NCBI GenBank assembly: GCA_029248665.1
Contig: JAQWIW010000002.1
Coordinates: 51,602 to 115,601 of the forward strand
Reading direction: 5' to 3'
Length of the DNA stretch: 64,000 nucleotides
From: Opitutia bacterium
GTDB taxonomy: Bacteria; Verrucomicrobiota; Verrucomicrobiia; Opitutales; Coraliomargaritaceae
Shown: positions 18,891 through 25,950 of the stretch, one piece after another
Layout of the letters: each line of letters starts with the position of its first letter
Numbering within the stretch: the stretch's first letter is position 1
The notes under the pieces: generated by a model
Databases searched by the model: none
What the model was told of the DNA's origin: nothing
The model's input: the letters and a program-made list of their open reading frames with translations, nothing else
Made by a program: the position numbers and the translations under genes

Positions 18891-19172
18891 TTATTCGTCC
18901 CCTAATTTTGGCGCAACTTCGATCACACGTGTCACTCTCCAACGCTTTAGCTTACTCAATGGACGTGTTTCCATGATTTCTACCTTATCGCCTAAGCCAC
19001 ACTCGTTCTTTTCGTCGTGGACATGCAATACAGTCTTGCGCTTGATTTCCTTGCGATACAAAGGATGAGGAATCTTATAGAAATAAGTGACTTTGATCGT
19101 CTTGTCACCCGAACGATTCGTGACAGTTCCTATTAGATTTTTTCTAGAATTACGTTTTAAGACAGTTTCCAT
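18891..19172 (-). CDS. rpsQ: 30S ribosomal protein S17
   Basis: A 93-residue S17 when started at METVLKRNSRKNLIGTVTNR; the open frame continues 25 codons upstream through rpmC, but that part does not match the family and overlaps rpmC. The OB-fold core includes GDKTIKVTYFYKIPHPLYRK and HVHDEKNECGLGDKVEIMET, ending RVIEVAPKLGDE. The leader is A/T only. S17 binds the 5' domain of 16S rRNA. Confidence 0.95.
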   Translation of the reverse strand: METVLKRNSRKNLIGTVTNRSGDKTIKVTYFYKIPHPLYRKEIKRKTVLHVHDEKNECGLGDKVEIMETRPLSKLKRWRVTRVIEVAPKLGDE

Positions 19173-19191
19173 TATTTTTAAATTTTTTGAA

Positions 19192-19395
19192 TTAAGCAGA
19201 GGTACTCGCCAATTTCTTCTCCTGTAAAATGGTTTCCAAACGAGCAATATCTCTTCTTAGATCTTTGAGCTTGTGTGTTTCTTCAACTTGGCCGGTCTGT
19301 TTGCTCATACGCATTTTTACATGCTGGTCTCTTGAATCACGAAGTTTCTTTTCTACTTCGATTGCAGACAGTTCATGAATTTCTTTTGCTTTCAT
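19192..19395 (-). CDS. rpmC: 50S ribosomal protein L29
   Basis: A 67-residue helical protein: MKAKEIHELSAIEVEKKL and RDIARLETILQEKK are the standard L29 two-helix pattern. It lies at the exit tunnel and helps dock SRP and trigger factor. Order rplP-rpmC-rpsQ is conserved. Confidence 0.95.
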   Translation of the reverse strand: MKAKEIHELSAIEVEKKLRDSRDQHVKMRMSKQTGQVEETHKLKDLRRDIARLETILQEKKLASTSA

Positions 19396-19430
19396 ATGTG
19401 TGTATTAGTTTTAAATTCTTAAAAGTGTGA

Positions 19431-19847
19431 TTAAACGTCGTCACGGCTGACAAATCTGCATCTGAATGGCAATTTTGTATCCGCTAAACGCAAAGCTTCT
19501 CTTGCCGCAGTTTCAGAACAGCCAGCAACTTCAAATAACATAGTTCCAGGACGGATAACTGCGACCCATTTTTCGACTGATCCCTTACCTTTACCCATAC
19601 GTGTTTCAGCCGGTTTTTTAGTCACTGGCTTGTGAGGGAAGACACGAATCCAAACTTTACCTTTACGCTTAAGGCTACGAGTCATTGCCACACGAGCTGC
19701 TTCTATCTGACGTGAAGTCATACGACCACGACTTAAAGACTGGATGCCAAACTCACCAAAAGCAACTGTGTTACCTTTTTGTGCGGTACCATAAATGCGT
19801 CCTGTATGAACTTTTCTGTATTTTGTTCTAGAGGGTATCTGTGCCAT
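19431..19847 (-). CDS. rplP: 50S ribosomal protein L16
   Basis: A 138-residue L16 with [20 protein letters not shown] at the N-terminus, RIFPHKPVT-type motif as [19 protein letters not shown], and the [20 protein letters not shown] core. L16 helps place the A-site tRNA on the 50S subunit and contacts antibiotic sites. Length and order are normal. Confidence 0.97.
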   Translation of the reverse strand: MAQIPSRTKYRKVHTGRIYGTAQKGNTVAFGEFGIQSLSRGRMTSRQIEAARVAMTRSLKRKGKVWIRVFPHKPVTKKPAETRMGKGKGSVEKWVAVIRPGTMLFEVAGCSETAAREALRLADTKLPFRCRFVSRDDV

Positions 19848-19891
19848 AATTTAATTCCTTATTCCGTTCGCTAAATAATTTAAAATTTTGA

Positions 19892-20527
19892 TTAAAGTGC
19901 GCTTTCTCCGTCAGGTAAACATATCCAACATTTCACTCCGATGATTCCATAAACTGTGCTCGCTTCGCTGAAGCCGTAGTTGATATTTGCGCGCAATGTT
20001 TGTAAAGGTACTTTACCAGAACGTTGTTGTTCAGTACGGGCGATGTCAGCACCTCCTAGACGACCTGAACATTGGATACGAATGCCTTCTGCTCCAAGTG
20101 AAGTTGTTGTTTGCACCGCACGTTTCATCGCACGACGGAAAGCTATTCTACGCTCGAGCTGTAAAGCAACATTTTCTGCGACTAATTGTGCAGAAAGGTC
20201 TGGGCGTTTTACTTCTTGGATATCCAACATCACATCCTTGCCTACCTTTTTATTCAATTCGGTCTTAAGTTTATCCATCTCTTGTCCCTTACGACCAATC
20301 ACGATACCTGGGCGAGCTGTAAAAATCTTCACACGGATGCGACCTGATGCACGCTCAATAAATATACGAGGTACGGAAGCATAACGTAATCTCTTTTCAA
20401 GAAATGTTCTGATCAGATAATCTTCTTTAACATACTGAGGAAAATCTTGTTTATTGGCATACCAGCGTGAATCCCAGTCCTTTGTGACTGCGAGACGGAA
20501 ACCTATTGGATGTGTTTTTTGACCCAT
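19892..20527 (-). CDS. rpsC: 30S ribosomal protein S3
   Basis: A 211-residue S3 starting MGQKTHPIGFRLAVTKDWDS. The KH domain appears as ARPGIVIGRKGQEMDKLKTE near residue 75; the C-terminal signature is IRIQCSGRLGGADIARTEQQ, followed by ANINYGFSEASTVYGIIGVK. S3 forms the mRNA entry pore with S4 and S5 and has unwinding activity. E. coli S3 has 233 residues; the tail after VKCWICLPDGESAL is short here. TATT precedes the ATG. Confidence 0.97.
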   Translation of the reverse strand: MGQKTHPIGFRLAVTKDWDSRWYANKQDFPQYVKEDYLIRTFLEKRLRYASVPRIFIERASGRIRVKIFTARPGIVIGRKGQEMDKLKTELNKKVGKDVMLDIQEVKRPDLSAQLVAENVALQLERRIAFRRAMKRAVQTTTSLGAEGIRIQCSGRLGGADIARTEQQRSGKVPLQTLRANINYGFSEASTVYGIIGVKCWICLPDGESAL

Positions 20528-20545
20528 AATATATATTTTCTAAAA

Positions 20546-20881
20546 TTAACTTTCGTCTGTTAAGACTATGCGAATGTGACTCGTTCTTTTCTTGTAAGGA
20601 TGAGCAGAACCTCTTGCTGCTGGACGAAAACGTTTAAATGAAGGACCTTCTTCGATGATAGTCGATTTGATAGTCAATGCATCTGACGATAAATTGTTGT
20701 TATTCTCTGCGTTAGCAATTGCTGACTTCAATGTCTTGCCAATAAGACGTGCGGATTTACGAGGGATCAGACTAAGCATCTCAAGTGCTTCTCCTGCATT
20801 AAGTCCTTGAATCGCACGAGCTACCTTCCTCACTTTGAGGGGCGACATTCTTGTGTATTTTGTGTAAGCTTTAACTTCCAT
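20546..20881 (-). CDS. rplV: 50S ribosomal protein L22
   Basis: A 111-residue L22: YTRMSPLKVRKVARAIQG near the start, then the extended loop region FKRFRPAARGSAHPYKKRTS that lines the exit tunnel constriction, ending HIRIVLTDES. Length is normal. Instead of following rpsS directly, it follows a small signal-peptide protein gene by 12 bases. Confidence 0.97.
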   Translation of the reverse strand: MEVKAYTKYTRMSPLKVRKVARAIQGLNAGEALEMLSLIPRKSARLIGKTLKSAIANAENNNNLSSDALTIKSTIIEEGPSFKRFRPAARGSAHPYKKRTSHIRIVLTDES

Positions 20882-20893
20882 AGTACTGATAAA

Positions 20894-21271
20894 TTAACTG
20901 TTTCTAAATGTGTTTAATCGAACAAAATCCCCAGCTTGAATCGATTGATTCGGATTGAGGTCTAAAATTAATGCTGCTGATTGATATTGCTCGGTGGCCA
21001 CAAAGATCACCGAAGCAATCTTGTCGGATCCACGATAAATCGAAGCGGTCATTCCAATATCCAAGCCAGCATCTAGGCCATTATCCAAGTAAACTACCGC
21101 AATTTTTGCTTCTTCGTTTATTTTAACAACTTGTGCTTTATTCGAAGAATACAAACCAGATCCATTGTCCACAAAACTAGGTATGGAAGCAGATACAGCA
21201 TTCACAGAAAGCACGAACATTATACATGTGCTCCATATTTGTGTAAATTGACTGATTCCAAAATGCTTCAT
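20894..21271 (-). CDS. Small secreted protein inserted in the S10 block
   Basis: Not a ribosomal protein. The 125-residue product starts with a typical export signal: basic MKHFGISQ, a hydrophobic stretch CIMFVLSVNAVSA and a likely cleavage after SAS. The rest is beta-rich: NKAQVVKINEEAKIAVVYLD, then GLDIGMTASIYRG, and SIQAGDFVRL at the end. The order 'value-GMTASIYRG...AGDFVRL' resembles small beta domains of FlgT C-terminal or SH3 type in exported proteins, but this is a shape-level match only. It lies 18 bases after rpsS and 12 before rplV on the same strand, so it must be on the ribosomal transcript. Function unknown. Confidence 0.85.
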   Translation of the reverse strand: MKHFGISQFTQIWSTCIMFVLSVNAVSASIPSFVDNGSGLYSSNKAQVVKINEEAKIAVVYLDNGLDAGLDIGMTASIYRGSDKIASVIFVATEQYQSAALILDLNPNQSIQAGDFVRLNTFRNS

Positions 21272-21289
21272 GATTGAATAATTCTATAA

Positions 21290-21559
21290 TTACTTAGCTT
21301 TGCCTGCTGGATGTCCCTTGAATGTACGTGTTGGTGAAAATTCACCCAATTTATGACCCACCATATTTTCTGTTACATAAACAGGAAGAAATGATTTGCC
21401 GTTGTGTACACTAAAATTGAGTCCAACGAAATCTGGAGTGATCGTTGAGCGGCGAGACCATGTTTGTATTGGCTTGCGATCGCTGATCGCCTGTGCCGCT
21501 TCCACCTTTTTCAATAGATGAACATCAACAAAAAAACCTTTTTTAATAGATCGTGACAT
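21290..21559 (-). CDS. rpsS: 30S ribosomal protein S19
   Basis: An 89-residue S19 with [20 protein letters not shown], then [39 protein letters not shown] and the end [14 protein letters not shown]. It sits in the 30S head with S13. Gap of eight bases to rplB. The usual next gene, rplV, is displaced by the small secreted protein gene. Confidence 0.98.
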   Translation of the reverse strand: MSRSIKKGFFVDVHLLKKVEAAQAISDRKPIQTWSRRSTITPDFVGLNFSVHNGKSFLPVYVTENMVGHKLGEFSPTRTFKGHPAGKAK

Positions 21560-21567
21560 AATACTTA

Positions 21568-22413
21568 TTATTTGCGCTTCATTGGACGTCCATTGCGACG
21601 AACAATAATTTGTGAATTAGTTGGGTTAGATTTCTTACGAGTTGGGAAACCTTTAGACAGTTGACCCCAAGGTGATTGAGGATGACCTCCACCAGAAGTA
21701 CGTCCTTCACCACCACCCATTGGGTGATCGACAGGATTCATAGCTACACCACGGACACGTGGACGACGACCTAACCAGCGATTACGCCCTGCTTTACCTA
21801 AACTACGGCCTTCATGTTCATGATTGCCCACTTCACCGATAGTTGCTCGGCAACGGGCATTTAAAAAGCGAATTTCACCTGAAGGCAACTTGATGGTCGC
21901 ACGATTGCCATCAACCTTAATCAATTGAGCCGCTTCACCTGCAGAACGCACAAGCTGTGCCCCTCTTCCAGGATGTAACTCAAGTGCATGTATCTTAGTT
22001 GCTGGTGGGATTAATTCTAATGGGAAACTGTAACCCACGGAAAATTCAATTTTTTTATTGGAGCTGATCAAAGTATCGCCTGCTTTGACGCCTCTAGGGG
22101 CAAGAATATAACGCTTTTCACCATCCACATACGCAAGTAATGCAATGTTTGCAGAGCGATTTGGATCATACTCAATCGCTTGCACTTTTGCAGGTATATC
22201 AATTTTGTCTCTACGAAAATCGATCAAACGATAATGTTTCTTATGGCCTCCGCCACGACGACGAGAAGTGATACGACCGTAGCAATTACGACCCTTCTTT
22301 TCATGCTTAGAAACCGTAAGTAGCTTCTCTGGCTTTTTCTTTGAGACATCGGCTTTGTTTCTAATAAGGAAACGTTGTCCGGGAGTCAGTGGTCTAGATT
22401 TTACAAGTGGCAT
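21568..22413 (-). CDS. rplB: 50S ribosomal protein L2
   Basis: A 281-residue L2. [19 protein letters not shown] and the C-terminal [19 protein letters not shown] with its conserved histidine near the peptidyl-transferase centre are present, as is [21 protein letters not shown]2 binds domain IV of 23S rRNA and is essential for subunit joining. Length and order are normal. Confidence 0.98.
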   Translation of the reverse strand: MPLVKSRPLTPGQRFLIRNKADVSKKKPEKLLTVSKHEKKGRNCYGRITSRRRGGGHKKHYRLIDFRRDKIDIPAKVQAIEYDPNRSANIALLAYVDGEKRYILAPRGVKAGDTLISSNKKIEFSVGYSFPLELIPPATKIHALELHPGRGAQLVRSAGEAAQLIKVDGNRATIKLPSGEIRFLNARCRATIGEVGNHEHEGRSLGKAGRNRWLGRRPRVRGVAMNPVDHPMGGGEGRTSGGGHPQSPWGQLSKGFPTRKKSNPTNSQIIVRRNGRPMKRK

Positions 22414-22432
22414 GATCTTATTCTCCTAAAAA

Positions 22433-22723
22433 TTATACGATTTCTATAGTATCTCCGTCTTTTAAGCTAATGATAGCTTTTTTATAACCGCTTGTAGTTC
22501 CCATCTTACCTCTTCGGCTACGATCAGATTTTTGTTTCGGCTTTATATTTAAAATATTCACACGAGTAACTGCGACATTGAACAATTTTTCAATAGCACG
22601 AGCCACTTCAATACGATTAGCGTTTTCCGCTACTTTGAAAGTATATTGATTGAGATTTGCGGAGAGATTCGCCGCTTTTTCTGTCACAATGTAAGATTTA
22701 ATTATTGTATCGGGTATTAGCAT
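22433..22723 (-). CDS. rplW: 50S ribosomal protein L23
   Basis: A 96-residue L23: YIVTEKAANLSANLNQYTF near residue 11 and KLFNVAVTRVNILNIKPK, ending GDTIEIV. L23 is the docking site for trigger factor and SRP at the tunnel exit. Its ATG shares one base with the rplD stop, so translation is probably coupled. Confidence 0.96.
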   Translation of the reverse strand: MLIPDTIIKSYIVTEKAANLSANLNQYTFKVAENANRIEVARAIEKLFNVAVTRVNILNIKPKQKSDRSRRGKMGTTSGYKKAIISLKDGDTIEIV

Positions 22724-23367
22724 TACTCGTCTCCTTTCCCATCAACCGCACGTGCGATAATTGTTTCAATCGCTTTTGAACTCACGATTACGTTTTGAAA
22801 TTTTACAATATCAAGAACACTTAGGTCACCTGACTCAGCGAGTGAAATGCCTTGTATGTTACGAGCAGCAAAAGCCGTGTTTTCCGCAAATGTATCATCA
22901 ACCACCAAAACTTTACAACGTTTCGGATACACATTCTTTAGTACATCGTTGAAAATCTTTGTTTTCGGTGCTTCGACCGCCAAATCTTCGATAACGGATA
23001 AGCCACCGGCAACTGCACGATCAAAAAGAGCTCTTTGCATTGCTAGTTGACGCATCTTTCGATTCGTTTTCTGCGAATAATCTCTTGGTTTTGGCCCATG
23101 TGCTACACCACCATGTCTTTGGTGAGGTACTCGGCGTGAACCCTGACGGGCTGTACCACTTCCTTTTTGGCGGAAGAGTTTCTTACCAGAACCTGCAACT
23201 TCGGCACGTGTCTTTGTGGATGCATTACCTTGACGCTTGTTCGCCTGCTGTGCAATCACCACTTGTCTTAATGTTGCAATACCACGCTCATCTTCAAACT
23301 CAGGAAAATGAGGGAAGTCCTTTTCCGTGCTACTTGAGCCGTCTGCTTTAAATACTTTTAATTTCAT
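22723..23367 (-). CDS. rplD: 50S ribosomal protein L4
   Basis: A 214-residue L4. The loop RQGNASTKTRAEVAGSGKKL, GSGTARQGSRRVPHQRHGG and VAHGPKPRDYSQKTNRKMRQ form the exit-tunnel arm; the globular part ends near IETIIARAVDG. In E. coli L4 also represses its own operon by premature termination; no such leader could be recognised upstream of rplC here. Confidence 0.97.
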   Translation of the reverse strand: MKLKVFKADGSSSTEKDFPHFPEFEDERGIATLRQVVIAQQANKRQGNASTKTRAEVAGSGKKLFRQKGSGTARQGSRRVPHQRHGGVAHGPKPRDYSQKTNRKMRQLAMQRALFDRAVAGGLSVIEDLAVEAPKTKIFNDVLKNVYPKRCKVLVVDDTFAENTAFAARNIQGISLAESGDLSVLDIVKFQNVIVSSKAIETIIARAVDGKGDE

Positions 23368-23388
23368 ATGTAATTCTTTGCTCCTAGG

Positions 23389-24033
23389 TTATGCGTGTGC
23401 ACGCTTTTGTTTTACTGCAGTTCGTACGGTCACTAAACCGCCCTTGCTTCCTGGGACACTACCCTTGATTAAAATTAAATTCTTATCAGCAATTACTTTA
23501 ACCACTTCAAGATTTTGTACCGTACGCTGAACATCACCCATATGACCCGGCATCTTCTTACCTTTGATCACGTGACCTGGCCATTGACACATACCGTAAG
23601 AACCACCACGTCGATGGAACATAGAACCGTGTGATGCAGGACCTCCAGCAAAACCATAACGTTTCACCACACCTTGGAAACCACGTCCTTTACTTGTACC
23701 GATGATGTCGATCTTCTGTCCCGCTTCAAAGCGATCTACAGTCAAAACATCACCCACATTTAATTCTGTGTCTCCTGAGGTTCTAAATTCTTGCAAGTTT
23801 GAGACAGGCTCAACCTTTGCTTTATTCACATGTCCCAATTCTGCTTTAGATAAGCGATGGGCTTTTTGTGCTCCATAACCTAGCTGGATAGCATCATAGC
23901 CATCTGTATCGGCTGACTTAATTTGCACCACTGGACAAGGTCCAGCTTCTATCACGGTCACAGGCACGAGGCGATTGTCCTCATCAAAGACCTGAGACAT
24001 ACCTATTTTTTTTCCTAAAAGGGCTATATTCAT
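23389..24033 (-). CDS. rplC: 50S ribosomal protein L3
   Basis: A 214-residue L3: NIALLGKKIGMSQVFDEDNR at the start, DIIGTSKGRGFQGVVKRYGF near residue 110 and the loop HGSMFHRRGGSYG reaching the peptidyl-transferase centre. It is the first gene of its transcript: rpsJ, which normally precedes it, is cut off by about 1.5 kb holding an opposite-strand gene and a strong terminator. The ATG is preceded by TATT. Confidence 0.97.
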   Translation of the reverse strand: MNIALLGKKIGMSQVFDEDNRLVPVTVIEAGPCPVVQIKSADTDGYDAIQLGYGAQKAHRLSKAELGHVNKAKVEPVSNLQEFRTSGDTELNVGDVLTVDRFEAGQKIDIIGTSKGRGFQGVVKRYGFAGGPASHGSMFHRRGGSYGMCQWPGHVIKGKKMPGHMGDVQRTVQNLEVVKVIADKNLILIKGSVPGSKGGLVTVRTAVKQKRAHA

Positions 24034-24303
24034 AATACTAATTGGCAGGTGGAAAACCTCAAAACTGATATTATAGAAGAAATACTATAATAAAGCTGCT
24101 CGGAAAACCGTTTGCTGACCTGCTTTAGTGGTTAAAATTTAAATGTGATAAATAAAATTACTAAAGAGCCGAGGAAAAAAGAGCTTTTTTCCCCTGAGGT
24201 CAACCCTTGATTTTATTTTTTTTATTTTTTTAAAAAAAATTGAGTCAAACCATGTAATTTTCTGCTATTTCACCCTCAATACTAGGGTTCAGTCGTCATA
24301 TCT

Positions 24304-24330
24304 CTATAATACGACTATAATAGCTATAAT
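24304..24330. repeat. Three CTATAAT copies
   Basis: CTATAAT occurs three times, at 24304, 24315 and 24324 (spacing 11 and 9 bases). The heptamer equals a -10 hexamer with a preceding C, but no matching -35 pattern was found, so a repeated-duplication origin is as likely as promoter function. Confidence 0.4.
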
Positions 24331-24434
24331 TTAGATTAATGCTTCCACCCGCCACTGTTTACACTGCCATCTTATCCGTATTATCCTATGTCGCCTAACT
24401 CATATCGCGTATTCATCTGAGTTATTTATTATAT

Positions 24435-24456
24435 ATAGGCATATAATAGGCATATA
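24435..24456. repeat. 11-bp perfect tandem duplication
   Basis: ATAGGCATATA is repeated twice head to tail without a spacer. It lies in the same non-coding stretch as two other tandem duplications. Confidence 0.6.
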
Positions 24457-24486
24457 GAATGCGAATCAAAGCTTAGCCTAACTTTT

Positions 24487-24517
24487 TAATCTTAAACAAG
24501 ATAATCTTAAACAAGAT
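24487..24517. repeat. 16-bp tandem duplication
   Basis: TAATCTTAAACAAGAT occurs twice with a one-base overlap (period 15). Both copies are identical. Confidence 0.65.
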
Positions 24518-24626
24518 CCCGCGCAGAAATTTCGAGAATAAATAAGCATTAATTTAATCTAATGAATTATAAAATTTATAATTTTGGGAATAAAAATCAC
24601 TTCTCAAACTCTTATCATCAATGTTT

Positions 24627-24676
24627 CTGTTTTATAGATGCCCTAAATTACTCCTGTTTTATAGATGCCTTAAATT
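24627..24676. repeat. Two 23-bp direct repeats upstream of the PEP-CTERM promoter
   Basis: CTGTTTTATAGATGCC followed by CTAAATT in the first copy and TTAAATT in the second: 23 bases with one mismatch and a 27-base period. The second copy overlaps the first bases of the -35 hexamer proposed for the downstream gene, the classical place for an activator or repressor site. A slippage origin cannot be excluded. Confidence 0.6.
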
Positions 24677-24704
24677 GACTGAATATCAAAAACCTTAATC
24701 TAAT
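24675..24704 (+). promoter_or_regulatory. Candidate promoter of the PEP-CTERM gene
   Basis: TTGACT, 18 bases, then TCTAAT (five of six matches to the -10 consensus). It lies 54 bases before the ATG and directly behind the 23-bp repeats. Seen by eye; no start-site data. Confidence 0.45.
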
Positions 24705-24758
24705 TCATTAATCAAATTCAAATTACAATTATTTAAAATTATTCAATCTACAATTCAT

Positions 24759-25502
24759 ATGAAGAAAACGAAGCGATTTTCATTATTTAACGTCAAAATA
24801 ACTCAATATAGCTTGATTTTAGCATGCTTGTGTATTTCCCAACTTGCTCATGCTATTGCGACGCCTCTTGGCTCTTTGACCTTTACTAACCCTACTGCTA
24901 CATCACGCCAAGAAGCAGCAGGAGAAACAATTGATGGCAATTTGGGAGGTGTAGCAGATGCACACGGGTGGTCTACAAGCGTGGGTGGAAGCGATGATAG
25001 AGTAAATCAAGCGCACACTATATCATGGGACATAAGCACACCTACGCTAACATTAACTGCAAATGAAAGTGTTGATTATTATACCTACACATTCTCATTC
25101 TATTATGGCTGGGATGAACTTCCTACACTTTCGTCTTTTTCATTGGATGCTCAGATCGGAGAATCTACAAATTATGTTCGGATTACCAATTATGACAGCC
25201 TAACTAGTACCTTAGCTGGACAGACTTTAACCTCTGATGAAGCAGGAATTATTTCTGGAAATGAACCCGGCAGTTCGACAACGCTGCTTCATACAATGGC
25301 TTTTCGTACCGACTCTGATATTACCAATCTAAGAGCAAATTTACCGCCAACCCCGAGCTGGACAGGGATAGGTCATATTCATTTTGCAGAAATCACTGGT
25401 AGTGCCACTGCAGAAGTTGTCCCTGAGCCTTCTACTTATGCTTTTTTTGTCGGGATGATTGCCTTTTTATTTATCGCTTATCAAAAACGAGCTAACGCGT
25501 AA
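24759..25502 (+). CDS. PEP-CTERM sorting domain protein
   Basis: A 247-residue exported protein. The N-terminus is basic (MKKTKRFS) and followed by the hydrophobic stretch YSLILACLCISQLAHA, a clear signal peptide. The C-terminus has the full PEP-CTERM signal: VPEPSTYA, a membrane helix and the basic end QKRANA, which marks a protein for exosortase processing and surface or exopolysaccharide association. The middle is Ser/Thr/Gly-rich and beta-like with no catalytic motif. It is the only plus-strand gene inside the ribosomal cluster, separating rplC from rpsJ, and ends at a strong terminator shared with rpsJ. No exosortase gene lies in the window. Confidence 0.92.
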   Translation: MKKTKRFSLFNVKITQYSLILACLCISQLAHAIATPLGSLTFTNPTATSRQEAAGETIDGNLGGVADAHGWSTSVGGSDDRVNQAHTISWDISTPTLTLTANESVDYYTYTFSFYYGWDELPTLSSFSLDAQIGESTNYVRITNYDSLTSTLAGQTLTSDEAGIISGNEPGSSTTLLHTMAFRTDSDITNLRANLPPTPSWTGIGHIHFAEITGSATAEVVPEPSTYAFFVGMIAFLFIAYQKRANA

Positions 25503-25524
25503 ATTTCATACAGACTCTCTATAA

Positions 25525-25560
25525 AAAAACCTCGATAGCCTTATGTCTATCGAGGTTTTT
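25525..25560. terminator. Strong bidirectional intrinsic terminator
   Basis: AAAAACCTCGATAG and CTATCGAGGTTTTT are perfect 14-base complements around an 8-base loop. The A/T ends give a T run on both strands. It sits between the convergent ends of the PEP-CTERM gene and rpsJ, so it should end both transcripts. It therefore splits the ribosomal superoperon between rpsJ and rplC. Confidence 0.9.
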
Positions 25561-25595
25561 GTGTTTAAAATCTCTGTATTGAACAGAAAGAATAC

Positions 25596-25904
25596 TTAAA
25601 CATTGATACTGATATCAACACCTGCTGGGAGATTGAGTTTTTTCAACTCATCCACAGTTGCCGCAGTAGGCTCGAGAATATCAATCAATCGTTTATGGGT
25701 ACGGACTTCAAATTGATCCATTGACTTTTTATCCACGTGAGGAGAACGGTTAACGGTAAATTTCTCAATGCGAGTAGGCATTGGAACAGGACCCGAAACT
25801 CGAGCACCTGAGCGTTTTGCAGTTTCGACAATTTCACCTACAGATTGATCAATCACTCTGTGATCAAAACCTTTTAGGCGGATTCTTATTCTTTGTGCAC
25901 TCAT
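25596..25904 (-). CDS. rpsJ: 30S ribosomal protein S10
   Basis: A 102-residue S10 with [20 protein letters not shown] at the N-terminus, [20 protein letters not shown] in the middle and the end [21 protein letters not shown]10 also serves as NusE in antitermination. Normally it opens the rpsJ-rplC operon; here it closes the rpsL-rpsG-fusA-rpsJ group and is followed by a strong terminator. Confidence 0.98.
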   Translation of the reverse strand: MSAQRIRIRLKGFDHRVIDQSVGEIVETAKRSGARVSGPVPMPTRIEKFTVNRSPHVDKKSMDQFEVRTHKRLIDILEPTAATVDELKKLNLPAGVDISINV

Positions 25905-25950
25905 AATAGATGTTTTATTTTAGTTGTTTGTTTGAATTAGTTATTAAATT

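Larger units (their letters stand above)
24034..24758. other. Repeat-rich AT-rich intergenic region between rplC and PEP-CTERM gene
   Basis: No coding sequence or RNA gene was recognised in these 725 bases. On the rplC side, minus-strand features include a TATAAT at 24070-24075 and TTGAC hexamers at 24243-24248 and 24198-24203 beside long A and T tracts; rplC transcription must start somewhere here, but no single promoter stands out. GGAAAAAA-GAGC-TTTTTTCC at 24173-24192 can form a hairpin. The half nearer the PEP-CTERM gene holds several short tandem duplications, listed separately. The size is exceptional for a cluster whose other gaps are mostly under 130 bases. Confidence 0.6.

Noticed and set aside
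24173..24192. GGAAAAAA-GAGC-TTTTTTCC hairpin upstream of rplC as a terminator
   Set aside because: The stem is almost only A-T pairs, and no gene ends there on either strand, so it more likely reflects homopolymer tracts.
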